This document shows positions 1 through 12,239 of a stretch of DNA of 64,000 nt, in pieces. The DNA is from Nemertoderma westbladi (lineage: Eukaryota > Xenacoelomorpha > Nemertodermatida > Nemertodermatidae). The notes under the pieces are model-generated. The model was not told the origin of the DNA, did no database searches, and saw nothing but the letters and a program-made list of their open reading frames with translations. A program made the position numbers and the translations under genes. How positions within the stretch are numbered: the first letter of the stretch is position 1; each line of letters begins with the position of its first letter. Where the stretch lies: positions 57,613-121,612 of the forward strand of contig JAUCBJ010008678.1 of NCBI GenBank assembly GCA_032718475.1, written 5' to 3'.

Positions 1-3000
1 GTCAGCTGACCCGTCATTAGGACTACTTCTACCTAATGTAGATTCCTTCTCGGTCAGCTGACCCGTCATTAGGACTACTTCTACCTAATGTAGATTCCTT
101 CCCGCTCAGCTGACCCGTCATTAGGACTACTTCTACCTAATGTAGATTCCTTCTCGGTCAGCTGACCCGTCATTAGGACTACTTCTACCTAAGTTAGATT
201 CCTTCTCGGTCAGCTGACCCGTCATTAGGACTACTTCTACCTAAGGTAGAATCCTTCTAGGACAGCTGACCCGTCATTAGGAATACTTCTACCTAAGGTA
301 GAATCCTTCTAGGACAGCTGACCCGTCATTAGGACTACTTCTACCTAATGTAGATTCCTTCTCGGTCAGCTGACCCGTCATTAGGACTACTTCTACCTAA
401 TGTAGATTCCTTCTCGGTCAGCTGACCCGTCATTAGGACTACTTCTACCTAAGGTAGAATCCTTCTAGGACAGCTGACCCGTCATTAGGACTACTTCTAC
501 CTAAGGTAGAATCCTTCTAGGACAGCTGACCCGTCATTAGGACTACTTCTACCTAAGGTAGATTCCTTCCCGGTCAGCTGACCCGTCATTAGGACTACTT
601 CTACCTAATGTAGATTCCTTCTCGGTCAGCTGACCCGTCATTAGGACTACTTCTACCTAATGTAGATTCCTTCTCGGTCAGCTGAACCGTCATTAGGACT
701 ACTTCTACCTAATGTAGATTCCTTCTCGGTCAGCTGACCCTTCATTAGGACTACTTCTACCTAATGTAGATTCCTTCTCGGTCAGCTGACCCTTCATTAG
801 GACTACTTCTACCTAAGGTAGATTCCTTCTCGGTCAGCTGACCCGTCATTAGGACTACTTCTACCTAATGTAGATTCCTTCTCGGTCAGCTGACCCATCA
901 TTAGGACTACTTCTACCTAATGTAGATTCCTTCTTGGACAGCCGACCCGTCATTAGGACTACTTCTACCTAAGGTAGAATCCTTCTAGGACAGCTGACCC
1001 GTCATTAGGACTACTTCTACCTAAGGTAGATTCCTTCCCGGTCAGCTGACCCGTCATTAGGACTACTTCTACCTAAGGTAGAATCCTTCTAGGACAGCTG
1101 ACCCGTCATTAGGACTACTTCTACCTAATGTAGATTCCTTCTCGGTCAGCTGAACCGTCATTAGGACTACTTCTACCTAATGTAGATTCCTTCTCGGTCA
1201 GCTGAACCGTCATTAGGACTACTTCTACCTAAGGTAGATTCCTTCTCGGTCAGCTGACCCGTCATTAGGACTACTTCTACCTAAGGTAGATTCCTTCTCG
1301 GTCAGCTGACCCGTCATTAGGACTACTTCTACCTAAGGTAGAATCCTTCTAGGACAGCTGACCCGTCATTAGGACTACTTCTACATAAGGTAGATTCCTT
1401 CTCGGTCAGCTGACCCGTCATTAGGACTACTTCTACCTAAGGTAGAATCCTTCTAGGACAGCTGACCCGTCATTAGGACTACTTCTACCTAATGTAGATT
1501 CCTTCTCGGTCAGCTGACCCGTCATTAGGACTACTTCTACCTAAGGTAGATTCCTTCTCGGTCAGCTGACCCGTCATTAGGACTACTTCTACCTAATGTA
1601 GATTCCTTCTCGGTCAGCTGACCCATCATTAGGACTACTTCTACCTAATGTAGATTCCTTCTTGGACAGCCGACCCGTCATTAGGACTACTTCTACCTAA
1701 GGTAGAATCCTTCTAGGACAGCTGACCCGTCATTAGGACTACTTCTACCTAAGGTAGATTCCTTCCCGGTCAGCTGACCCGTCATTAGGACTACTTCTAC
1801 CTAAGGTAGAATCCTTCTAGGACAGCTGACCCGTCATTAGGACTACTTCTACCTAATGTAGATTCCTTCTCGGTCAGCTGAACCGTCATTAGGACTACTT
1901 CTACCTAATGTAGATTCCTTCTCGGTCAGCTGAACCGTCATTAGGACTACTTCTACCTAAGGTAGATTCCTTCTCGGTCAGCTGACCCGTCATTAGGACT
2001 ACTTCTACCTAAGGTAGATTCCTTCTCGGTCAGCTGACCCGTCATTAGGACTACTTCTACCTAAGGTAGAATCCTTCTCGGTCAGCTGACCCGTCATTAG
2101 GACTACTTCTACATAAGGTAGATTCCTTCTCGGTCAGCTGACCCGTCATTAGGACTACTTCTACCTAAGGTAGATTCCTTCTCGGTCAGCTGAACCGTCA
2201 TTAGGACTACTTCTACCTAATGTAGATTCCTTCTCGGTCAGCTGACCCGTCATTAGGACTACTTCTACCTAATGTAGATTCCTTCCCGGTCAGCTGAACC
2301 GTCATTAGGACTACTTCTACCTAATGTAGATTCCTTCTCGGTCAGCTGACCCGTCATTAGGACTACTTCTACCTAATGTAGATTCCTTCTCGGTCAGCTG
2401 ACCCGTCATTAGGACTACTTCTACCTAATGTAGATTCCTTCCCGCTTAGCTGACCCGTCATTAGGACTACTTCTACCTAATGTAGATTCCTTCTCGGTCA
2501 GCTGACCCGTCATTAGGACTACTTCTACCTAAGGTAGATTCCTTCTCGGTCAGCTGACCCGTCATTAGGACTACTTCTACCTAAGGTAGAATCCTTCTAG
2601 GACAGCTGACCCGTCATTAGGAATACTTCTACCTAAGGTAGAATCCTTCAAGGACAGCTGACCCGTCATTAGGACTACTTCTACCTAATGTAGATTCCTT
2701 CTCGGTCAGCTGACCCGTCATTAGGACTACTTCTACCTAATGTAGATTCCTTCTCGGTCAGCTGACCCGTCATTAGGACTACTTCTACCTAAGGTAGAAT
2801 CCTTCTAGGACAGCTGACCCGTCATTAGGACTACTTCTACCTAAGGTAGAATCCTTCTAGGACAGCTGACCCGTCATTAGGACTACTTCTACCTAATGTA
2901 GATTGCTTCTCGGTCAGCTGACCCGTCATTAGGACTACTTCTACCTAATGTAGATTCCTTCTCGGTCAGCTGACCCGTCATTAGGACTACTTCTACCTAA

Positions 3001-6000
3001 TGTAGATTCCTTCTCGGTCAGCTGACCCGTCATTAGGACTACTTCTACCTAAGGTAGATTCCTTCCCGGTCAGCTGACCCGTCATTAGGACTACTTCTAC
3101 CTAATGTAGATTCCTTCTCGGTCAGCTGACCCGTCATTAGGACTACTTCTACCTAAGGTAGATTCCTTCCCGGTCAGCTGACCGGTCATTAGGACTACTT
3201 CTACCTAAGGTAGAATCTTTCTAGGACAGCTGACCCGTCATTAGGACTACTTCTACCTAATGTAGATTCCTTCTCGGTCAGCTGACCCGTCATTAGGACT
3301 ACTTCTACCTAATGTAGATTCCTTCTCGGTCAGCTGACCCGTCATTAGGACTACTTCTACCTAAGGTAGATTCCTTCCCGGTCAGCTGACCCGTCATTAG
3401 GACTACTTCTACCTAATGTAGATTCCTTCTCGGTCAGCTGACCCGTCATTAGGACTACTTCTACCTAAGGTAGATTCCTTCCCGGTCAGCTGACCGGTCA
3501 TTAGGACTACTTCTACCTAAGGTAGAATCTTTCTAGGACAGCTGACCCGTCATTAGGACTACTTCTACCTAATGTAGATTCCTTCTCGGTCAGCTGACCC
3601 GTCATTAGGACTACTTCTACCTAAGGTAGATTCCTTCTCGGTCAGCTGGCCCGTCATTAGGACTACTTCTACCTAATGTAGATTGCTTCTCGGTCAGCTG
3701 ACCCGTCATTAGGACTACTTCTACCTAAGGTAGATTGCTTCTCGGACAGCTGACCCGTCATTAGGACTACTTCTACCTAAGATAGATTCCTTCTCAATCA
3801 GCTGACCCGTCATTAGGACTACTTCTACCTAAGGTAGATTCCTTCTCGGTCAGCTGACCCGTCATTAGGACTACTTCTACCTAATGTAGATTCCTTCTCG
3901 GTCAGCTGACCCGTCATTAGGACTACTTCTACCTAAGATAGATTCCTTCTCAATCAGCTGACCCGTCATTAGGACTACTTCTACCTAAGGTAGATTCCTT
4001 CCCGGTCAGCTGACCGGTCATTAGGACACTTCTAAATAAGGTAGATTCCTTCTAGGACAGCTGACCCGTCATTAGGACTACTTCTACCTAAGGTAGATTG
4101 CTTCTCGGACAGCTGACCCGTCATTAGGACTACTTCTACCTAAGATAGATTCCTTCTCAATCAGCTGACCCGTCATTAGGACTACTTCTACCTAAGGTAG
4201 ATTCCTTCTCGGTCAGCTGACCCGTCATTAGGACTACTTCTACCTAATGTAGATTCCTTCTCGGTCAGCTGACCCGTCATTAGGACTACTTCTACCTAAG
4301 ATAGATTCCTTCTCAATCAGCTGACCCGTCATTAGGACTACTTCTACCTAAGGTAGATTCCTTCTCGGTCAGCTGACCCGTCATTAGGACTACTTCTACC
4401 TAAGATAGATTCCTTCTCAATCAGCTGACCCGTCATTAGGACTACTTCTACGTAATGTAGATTCCTTCTCGGTCAGCTGACCCGTCATTAGGACTACTTC
4501 TACCTAAGGCAGATTCCTTCTCGGTCAGCTGAACCGTCATTAGGACTACTTCTACCTAATGTAGATCGCTTCTCGGTCAGCTGACCCGTCATTAGGACTA
4601 CTTCTACCTAAGGTAGATTCCTTCTCGGTCAGCTGACCCGTCATTAGGACTACTTCTACCTAATGTAGATTCCTTCTCGGTCAGCTGACCCGTCATTAGG
4701 ACTACTTCTACCTAAGATAGATTCCTTCTCAATCAGCTGACCCGTCATTAGGACTACTTCTACCTAATGTAGATTCCTTCTTGGACAGCTGACCCGTCAT
4801 TAGGACTACTTCTACCTGATGTAGATTCCTTCTCGGTCAGCTGACCCGTCATTAGGACTACTTCTACCTAAGGTAGATTCCTTCTCGGTCAGCTGACCCG
4901 TCATTAGGACTACTTCTACCTAATGTAGATTCCTTCTCGGTCAGCTGACCCGTCATTAGGACTACTTCTACCTAAGATAGATTCCTTCTCAATCAGCTGA
5001 CCCGTCATTAGGACTACTTCTACCTAAGGTAGATTCCTTCTCGGTCAGCTGACCCGTCATTAGGACTACTTCTACCTGATGTAGATTCCTTCTCGGTCAG
5101 CTGACCCGTCATTAGGACTACTTCTACCTAAGATAGATTCCTTCTCAATCAGCTGACCCGTCATTAGGACTACTTCTACCTAATGTAGATTCCTTCTTGG
5201 ACAGCTGACCCGTCATTAGGACTACTTCTACCTGATGTAGATTCCTTCTCGGTCAGCTGACCCGTCATTAGGACTACTTCTACCTAAGGTAGATTCCTTC
5301 TCTGACAGCTGACCCGTCATTAGGACTACTTCTACCTAAGGTAGATTTCTTCTCGGTCAGCTGATCCGTCATTAGGACTACTTCTACCTAAGGTAGATTG
5401 CTTCTCGGTCAGCTGACCCGTCATTAGGAATACTTCTACCTAATGTAGATTCCTTCTCGGTCAGCTGACCCGTCATTAGGACTACTTCTACCTAAGGTAT
5501 ATTCCTTCTCAATCAGCTGACCCGTCATTAGGACTACTTCTACCTAAGGTAGATTCCTTCTCGGTCAGCTGACCCGTCATTAGGACTACTTCTACCTAAG
5601 GTAGATTGCTTCTCGGTCAGCTGACCCGTCATTAGGAATACTTCTACCTAATGTAGATTCCTTCTCGGTCAGCTGACCCGTCATTAGGACTACTTCTACC
5701 TAAGGTAGATTCCTTCTCAATCAGCTGACCCGTCATTAGGACTACTTCTACCTAATGTAGATTCCTTCTCGGTCAGCTGAACCGTCATTAGGACTACTTC
5801 TACCTAATGTAGATTCCTTCTCGGTCAGCTGACCCTTCATTAGGACTACTTCTACCTAAGGTAGATTGCTTCTCGGTCAGCTGACCCTTCATTAGGACTA
5901 CTTCTACCTAAGGTAGATTGCTTCTCGGTCAGCTGACCCGTCATTAGGACTACTTCTACCTAAGGTAGATTCCTTCTCGGACAGCTGACCCGTCATTAGG

Positions 6001-6825
6001 ACTACTTCTACCTAAGGTAGATTGCTTCTCGGTCAGCTGACCCGTCATTAGGACTACTTCTACCTAAGGTAGATTCCTTCTCGGACAGCTGACCCGTCAT
6101 TAGGACTACTTCTACCTAAGGTAGATTCCTTCTCGGTCATCTGACCCGTCATTAGGACTACTTCTACCTAAGGTAGATTGCTTCTCGGTCAGCTGACCCG
6201 TCATTAGGACTACTTCTACCTAAGGTAGATTCCTTCTCGGACAGCTGACCCGTCATTAGGACTACTTCTACCTAAGGTAGATTCCTTCTCGGTCAGCTGA
6301 ACCGTCATTAGGACTACTTCTACCTAAGGTAGATTCCTTCTCGGTCAGCTGACCCGTCATTAGGACTACTTCTACCTAAGGTAGATTGCTTCTCGGTCAG
6401 CTGACCCGTCATTAGGACTACTTCTACCTAAGGTAGATTCCTTCTCGGACAGCTGACCCGTCATTAGGACTACTTCTACCTAAGGTAGATTGCTTCTCAG
6501 TCAGCTGACCCGTCATTAGGACTACTTCTACCTAAGGTAGATTCCTTCTCGGTCAGCTGACCCGTCATTAGGACTACTTCTACCTAATGTAGATTCCTTC
6601 TCGGTCAGCTGAACCGTCATTAGGACTACTTCTACCTAATGTAGATTCCTTCTCGGTCAGCTGAACCGTCATTAGGACTACTTCTACCTAAGGTAGATTC
6701 CTTCTCGGTCAGCTGACCCATCATTAGGACTACTTCTACCTAATGTAGATTGCTTGTCGGTCAGCTGACCCGTCATTGGGACTACTTCTACCTAATGTAG
6801 ATTCCTTCTCGGTCAGCTGACCCGT
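1..6825. repeat. 52-bp satellite array, about 131 copies
   Basis: The unit begins with the perfect palindrome GTCAGCTGAC, and the period is exactly 52 bp. Many units also carry CTACCTAAGGTAG, whose CTACC/GGTAG arms can form a small hairpin; the other main variant has TAATGTAG there. Variants are arranged in higher-order blocks: marker variants recur at offsets of 728 bp (14 units; 893 and 1621), 312 bp (6 units; 3181 and 3493) and 2,340 bp (45 units; 101 and 2441). The array starts before the window. A small deletion near 4026 shifts the phase. No coding frame is supported. Confidence 0.98.
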
Positions 6826-7184
6826 GTTTCAATAGGCGTACCTATACCTACAGTACCATGCCAAATTTTTTATACTAGCTAGTTTTTGCTACTTGTATTA
6901 AATGGTCTAGAATATGTTAGCTATTTAACTAAAAAAAACTTCGTTCTAGAACAAATCTTTTTTGTTCTAGAACATTTCTAGTAAAAAATATTAATAAGAA
7001 CTGTTTAATCATATAATATTTTACATATAATTGTAGGTGAAAGTATGCCACCAACAGAAACTTTGTTATTAACAATATAAGTTAGATCTACAGTCTCGGC
7101 TACTGTTGCTGTAATTCGTTGTTCTTCGTCTCTATAAGGGAAAGACTTCGACTTCACAAAGAGTAAGATATTCGCTGATTCCTT
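6826..7184. other. AT-rich unique sequence between satellite and RT element
   Basis: No gene is seen. The stretch has two TTCTAGAA palindromes (6944 and 6965) and a TACTAGCTAGTTTTTGCTAC segment near 6873. That segment resembles sequence flanking the inverted-repeat element at 25.8 kb and sequence at 36.8 kb, so it may be a relic of the same element family. Confidence 0.5.
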
Positions 7185-9958
7185 TTAACTCATCGACATA
7201 ACGGCCAGTCTTCCCGGAGCAGGTGATGCTGTGGACGTCGCCGGCGCTGGTACCGCAGAGGTTGACAGAGTTGCTGACCCGACAACGGAGGAACCCATCG
7301 TCTTAGACTTTCTACTTAGCACCGATAATCCACAGCAGCTCAACCCCGCTGCCTCCGATGGCCGCCCCGTTGTTTGTGAGCCGGATGGAGATTTCTCCCA
7401 GGTTGGCGTTATGAACTGGCTGGTGGCGTGATGACCTTGACCCGCGCAGGCACATGTGGGCAGTCCGAACCAGCAGAAAACTGATGTGTCGTCGGATCCA
7501 GGTAACGCACTCTGTGTAGCTGATATCCCCTTATCCACCAACAGAACAGCAAGGTGTTTAAAGAACTGCGCCATGGATGGTGAGATTCCCCCGAAAGCAG
7601 ACATGATCAGTGGCGTGAAGGTCGCCAGCTCGACTTCCCTGACTCGTTCTTCATACCGACCCCGCTTCCGCGCCTCGTGATGGAGGTGGGCGCCCTCTAG
7701 TGTCATTGCTGCATTGGTCGGAGCGAGAGGATTGAAAACCGAGACGTCCAAAAAGGTTCTCTGGAATCTCGATCCCCAAAACCCAGACATCGCCACGTCC
7801 AGCCGCGCTCATTTTCAAGGTCACCGAATAACTGGGTCGACCCGGGTACCACACGAAAGATGTACCTCCACCGAGCTGCTAGGCCGATGGTGAGGCCAAC
7901 GTAGGCGCAGTGTGGATCCATAGAGGCAATCTTGGTGATAAGATCCACTTGAGTAGTAAACTCAGCTACCTTAGAGTTCACAAATTCCTCACAGTACTCG
8001 TTGTTCCCGATGACACCTCCTAAGAGTCGGCTCCCTCGGACTTCAATGGTGAAACCGTCATCTGGAAACAGACGTCGGGCTTCCTGGATCAGTTCCGGTT
8101 TGACGAGAAGGTGTCACTTTGTCGGGAAATAGCCATGTGAGGTCCGGATGAGGTCCCAGAACTTCCGCAGTTCCGATAGAGTCCCTGCGGCATTGCCGTT
8201 GTCCGCAAACCACTTCTGTAGCACATCCGCTGCAGCACCCGCCTCGACGATCAGAGGGATCGATCCGACTGCGTAAGATGGCATCGCTATCGGATCACCC
8301 TGCGTGAAGCCCTCTGATGAGAGTATGTACTCCCCGCCGATGAACAACTTTGAAGGAGTTGCATAGCAGTTCGATACTATGGTTTGCAGCGAGGGACAAA
8401 CCATCCCGATGTTGTGGGTTGCAGCGGCACGATTAATCGAGTTGAATGCATTTGTAGCATCAACCTGGAGCACCGCCTCACAGTCGTCCTTGGCAAACTC
8501 ATCGCTGAGGCTGTGGATTGCGTGCTCAATCCCCGCCTTCTACCCGCAGCAGAGCTGAACCGACCCGCCAATGCTCTGCAGATAATTAGAGATGCAGTAT
8601 ATCACCGTCTTGCCGATAATGCGACGCAACACCTCACCAATTCCGATAGGTCGGACCCCCGGACACTTATCAATTGCCACGAGGCGAGCTGAGAGCAGCG
8701 AGGAGAGGTTTGATGACTCCAGCGGGAACTTTGCAATCTTCTTTGCAGCGGAAGCTATACTGGAGCACAGTTCTGTTGAAGAGTTCCGGAACCGAGTGGC
8801 GATATGTTTCCACCCCTGAACGTCGAGGTCCGAAGGCCCTGCAGCGCTTCCCCGGATCTGGAGCAGACAGTTTAGCACAACATCAGCTGAAATCTTCTCG
8901 AAAATGACTGGCTGGAATTCCGGAGCACGGTTGTACCCACTCAGGAGAGTCGATGGATCTGCCAGAGCGGCTGGAGGATGTTTATCGAGAAGAAAATCAC
9001 GCACCTTCTTCGTCACCCCATTCTTGTCTGTGACAGACTCATCGAGAGAGAGTACCTTCCCCTTTTCTAACTCGTTCAGGCACCTGATTGCTGCGTTGAC
9101 ATTCCCTGTAAGCATATGTCTACAGAAAACTTTCTCGGTGGCAGTGTTGTGCAGCAGAACAGTGCGCGCAGACCGCTTGGGCAGATGAGCCTGGATGGCA
9201 CTTGCCTCCTGTAATAACAGATCAAAACGTCCCGACTTCCATGACTCGAACCGGCGCTCTAAAACCCGTCGATGAACCAACGCAGCAGAATCACGACTTG
9301 GCTTATGAAGCAGAAGTGCAGGGAGTATCATAAGCCCTATGAGAGCAGCATCTTCGTAACTGGGTTCGGCTGAGAAGAGTTTCAGCAGTCGGCTCATCTC
9401 GGAAACCACCGCCCTACCGATGGCCCCGGGAGGCAACAGGAAGAAGTTGGGACGCCAATGAACTACCATGTTGTAAGCTCCTCGTAAAGAGAAGATAAAC
9501 CTCTCCAGTGGAAACGAGGCTTCAAACCAATGGATCGTAGGCTGGCGATCGTTAGTAGACGGAGGCAGTTCGTGAAGCGAGGAGCTGATCAAGGGAATCG
9601 TAATGGCTGGCAGGTTGGTTAGGATGGGACTACTAGTCGAGATGACAGTGTTATTTAGGTCACCGAAAAACGAGCTGTCATTCCCTGAGGAATTGTCAAT
9701 GAGAGTCCTGTCGATTGATGGGATTGGCGAGAGAGAGCACGAACATACCTGTCCTCTTCCATCACATGGACTGGGTAAAGGTAAACTAGCGGTTGAACTG
9801 AGTTGTTGTAGCGTGTACTGGTTCCTGCAGCGGCCGATATTGAGCTGACAACAGCTGACACACGAACGTTCGGCTCGAAAGCATCCGCAACGACGGCTTT
9901 CACAGCAACCATTGCTGGTGATGCCACATTGGCAACACCGCAGCGATCCCTCAGACAT
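7185..9958 (-). pseudogene. Decayed retroelement reverse transcriptase with N-terminal CXC cysteine cluster
   Basis: The N-terminus (from 9958) is a cysteine cluster of about 40 residues (pattern CCQCG...CCESRRCGC...CVSCC...C) resembling tesmin/LIN54-type CXC motifs. The reverse transcriptase follows, with ARLVAIDKCPGVRPIGIGEV, then QVDATNAFNSINR (motif A) and EGFTQGDPIAMPSYA (motif B). Reading continues in one frame from 9958 to about 7860 through two in-frame stops: TAG at 8540-8542, and TGA at 8114-8116 in a position where a tryptophan codon is plausible. Near 7850 the frame shifts and sequence is missing. A C-terminal domain (SGFWGS...FLDVSVFNPL...FTPLIMSAFGG, 7185-7796) then follows in another frame. 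That domain occurs at the end of this retroelement type and might be a PD-(D/E)XK-like nuclease, which is inference. No catalytic DD motif is seen, so it probably lies in the lost segment. A dead copy; clade not assigned. Confidence 0.82.
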
Positions 9959-10474
9959 TGAGCATATAATTCGCTAATCCAATCCAGTTGGCCTACTCTC
10001 TACAGTTATTAATTAACCTTGGTTCTACTATAATTTTAATGGTCAATCTTTCAATGCTGTTATAACACTTCTAATGTAACTAATACCTGTGGAGTTACAA
10101 GTTATTATATGCCTGAGGGTTAGCTTGCATAAATTAACTCTTAAAATTTAGTCACCCTCTCTTACTCATTGAAATGAATCATAAAAAAATGTTCTAGTAA
10201 AAGATAGCTATTTTTCAAAATTCTAAATATTTTTTATGTTTTGTAGACATGGTAGCTAGTATTTTTGTACTACCTAGTATTTTTAAAAATTATATTTAGC
10301 TTTGCCAACAACAATGTGATGTATTTGACTTCAATGTTACTGCAGATTTCGCATCATTCATTGTGAAGTATAGGAATGTGGAGAAAATCTAATAGTGCCC
10401 TTACAAATGAAACTTTTCGACGCCCTTATTCATACCACGAATGCTTTAGTCAATGAAGTAAGGTACTGTCTGGA
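9959..10474. other. AT-rich non-coding sequence
   Basis: No open gene, RNA or tandem repeat is seen. It probably includes the 5' flank of the RT element ending at 9958. A stretch near 10240-10300 has TAGCTAGT/ACTACCTAGT motifs like those of the AT-rich inverted-repeat element at 25.9-26.9 kb. Confidence 0.4.
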
Positions 10475-10792
10475 TGTAAAAAAAATATAAAAGTAAATTT
10501 TTTCTTCGGCCACTAGACCAGGGATTACGCACAAAGTCTGACGACTTATTTCCAGTGCGCTCCCCCCAGAACTTTACTCCCCAGAGTTGACTCTAGTACT
10601 CATTTAGCTACCACTTAATGATGCAAGGCAGAGATGCGTCCTGGCTGGTCCCTTTAAAGCATTCGTGCCGAAACGAAAACTGCCCTGGCCCATGTGAGGA
10701 TCGAACCCACGACCTACAGGAGATGTGAATTCAATGCAACCACTACACCAAAAGGTGGAACCTCGAGTAGAATCGAGTCGGATGAGCAAAAG
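10475..10792 (-). mobile_element. tRNA-derived SINE
   Basis: On the minus strand the head has an RNA polymerase III A box (TGGTGTAGTGG; plus 10741-10750 and flank) and a B box (GGTTCGATCC; plus 10698-10707). The two boxes are spaced as in a tRNA, and GTGGG/CTCAC can form a T-arm. A unique body follows, ending in an A/T-rich 3' tail near 10480. A second, head-less copy lies at 41824-41966 with matching body segments (CTTCGGCC..CTAG.CCAGGGATTACG and CATTTAGCTACCACTTAA.GATG), which shows this is a dispersed family and not a functional tRNA gene. Confidence 0.8.
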
Positions 10793-10978
10793 TTTAATTA
10801 TGTTCTTACACGTAAGATGTTGTAAGATCCCCTAGAGCTCCACTTTGGACATTACAGACAAATTAATGACGGTAATTATTACCTTTCATGTAAACAATTG
10901 TACCAAAATGACAGAAAAGTTAGAGCACTCTCTCTTATCACCCATTCTGACATTACGACTTCATAAACGAAACAAATC

Positions 10979-11514
10979 TTGAGCTCAACTACACAATGTA
11001 TAACAACAGACAATGCGCAAACATCGAATAACATTGCAGAAGATATTTATAACCACATTTATCCACCACGCATAACATCCGCCGATGCCAACACAATCTA
11101 CTACGTCGCTGGAGAACTAGTTAAGAGTTTACAGTGCGAAACTTCAAAGAATGCAGAAGCTGTTTCACCTCTCCTGCTGACTCTCATAATTGTTCTCCCC
11201 TTCTAATGTTCGATATTGAACAAGAAGACGTGTTAATAACCGGAGACTTGAGGGAATATGTCGATATTTCCAACCGCAGTGGATTACTCCACCCTAGCAT
11301 TCAAACATTCTGCATATGTCTCCATAGTTGGCATGCATATACTATAACAAATGATTATAATTCTTTCCAGTATAAGGTGTTCAGAGATGCCAATTCTAAG
11401 CAACTATTTACTAATATAATTGAGATCATCTTGCCACTAAAGAACCGGACAGATACGCCAGAGATCTGCGCAAATAAACATAAATATGTAGGGGATTTAG
11501 TTGGTCGTTTCTAA
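10979..11514 (+). pseudogene. P-element/THAP9-like transposase C-terminal remnant
   Basis: Two overlapping frames (10979-11206 and 11134-11514) together give the order TIYYVAGELVKSL, FKECRSCF, then DISNRSGLLHPSIQTFCIC. This resembles the conserved C-terminal region of P-type (THAP9-like) transposases: a Y-[IV]-A-G motif, a C..C pair, and a [RS]GGL..PS block. A frameshift around 11134-11150 separates the first two blocks. No THAP DNA-binding domain or catalytic core is present nearby, so only the tail of a transposon gene survives. Identification rests on short motifs. Confidence 0.55.
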
Positions 11515-11616
11515 AGCTTCTCTGTCACAAAGAATTTTGTTATTCAAATGTCCGACATGAGATGTACTCGTAAAAATAAACACAATAATAAATTGAGGAA
11601 TTAAGGAAATTTAATT

Positions 11617-11643
11617 GGGGGGGGGGGGGGGGGGGGGGGGGGG
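11617..11643 (+). repeat. 27-nt poly-G run
   Basis: An uninterrupted G homopolymer of 27 nt, able to form G-quadruplex structures. Run length may be affected by sequencing or assembly error. Confidence 0.9.
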
Positions 11644-11745
11644 TTTGGAACTCCAATCTCAAAAAATATTCAACGACACGCCTTGGTATATTAAGACTTA
11701 ACACGACAAAGCTACAGCGGGCGCAGAAATTATTTGGGTTGGAGC

Positions 11746-11766
11746 GGGGGGGGGGGGGGGGGGGGG
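11746..11766 (+). repeat. 21-nt poly-G run
   Basis: A second uninterrupted G run, about 100 bp after the first and on the same strand. The 102 bp between them is ordinary sequence. Confidence 0.9.
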
Positions 11767-11882
11767 ACAAAACACAGTGTTGACACCATCCTCTCTGGGT
11801 ATACACATTTTTTGATAGGCATACAGTAAATGTCTTTCTAACATTTTTGGATTTCGGGATAATTCATTCATAAATTATTTTA

Positions 11883-12050
11883 TCACAACTTACTCCTACA
11901 TATAGACCAGAGCATGAATTATTATCAAAGCAAAGCAAACAGTCGGCTGAGGCCGGAGGCGACCCGAGGTAGGTAAGTAGGGGTGGGGTGGGTGCTACCC
12001 AAAGATAGGGGTGGGATCTTATTCCTACGTACAAAGACCAGAGCTTTGTT
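11883..12050. repeat. Solitary relative of the 36-bp satellite
   Basis: Around 11965-12030 the sequence GGGTGGGTGCTACCC is followed by AAAGATAGGGGTGGG and a TTATTCCTAC block. This aligns with the 36-bp unit of the array at 44.3-45.5 kb (CTACCCGAAGGTAGGGGTGG then CGCTACTCCTAT). It is bracketed by an imperfect direct repeat, CTACATATAGACCAGAGC versus CTACGTACAAAGACCAGAGC (about 11892 and 12025). Confidence 0.5.
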
Positions 12051-12134
12051 TTAACTGAATTCGGAACTGTTTTAACTGAACCGAATATTTTATCAGAATT
12101 TTTAAACATGTTTTACAAAATTTAACGATACTGT

Positions 12135-12213
12135 TTTTTTCAGCGCTTTAGAGTATTCCTATGTAAATTTGGCGCTATATAAATTGTTTTTAATATTATT
12201 ATTATTAACATAT
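12135..12213 (+). mobile_element. 3' tail of an L2/CR1-like retroelement or SINE
   Basis: AGCGCTTTAGAGTATTCC followed by TTGGCGCTATATAAAT and an (ATT)n tail is the typical 3' end shared by many L2-like LINEs and the SINEs that use them. Only the tail is present. The LINE at 12227 inserted directly beside it. Confidence 0.6.
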
Positions 12214-12239
12214 AAGGGTTATTATACTACTACTACTAG

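Noticed and set aside
1-6825. CRISPR array
   Set aside because: Direct tandem monomers without unique spacers, in a eukaryotic genome.
1-6825. Possibility that this satellite also copies a splice site (CTTCTACCTAAG then GTAGA)
   Set aside because: No neighbouring exon shares the sequence and the pyrimidine tract is weak. It cannot be supported from this window.
10690-10750. Functional tRNA gene on the minus strand
   Set aside because: A and B boxes are present, but acceptor and anticodon stems do not pair and a body with a dispersed second copy follows. It is a SINE.
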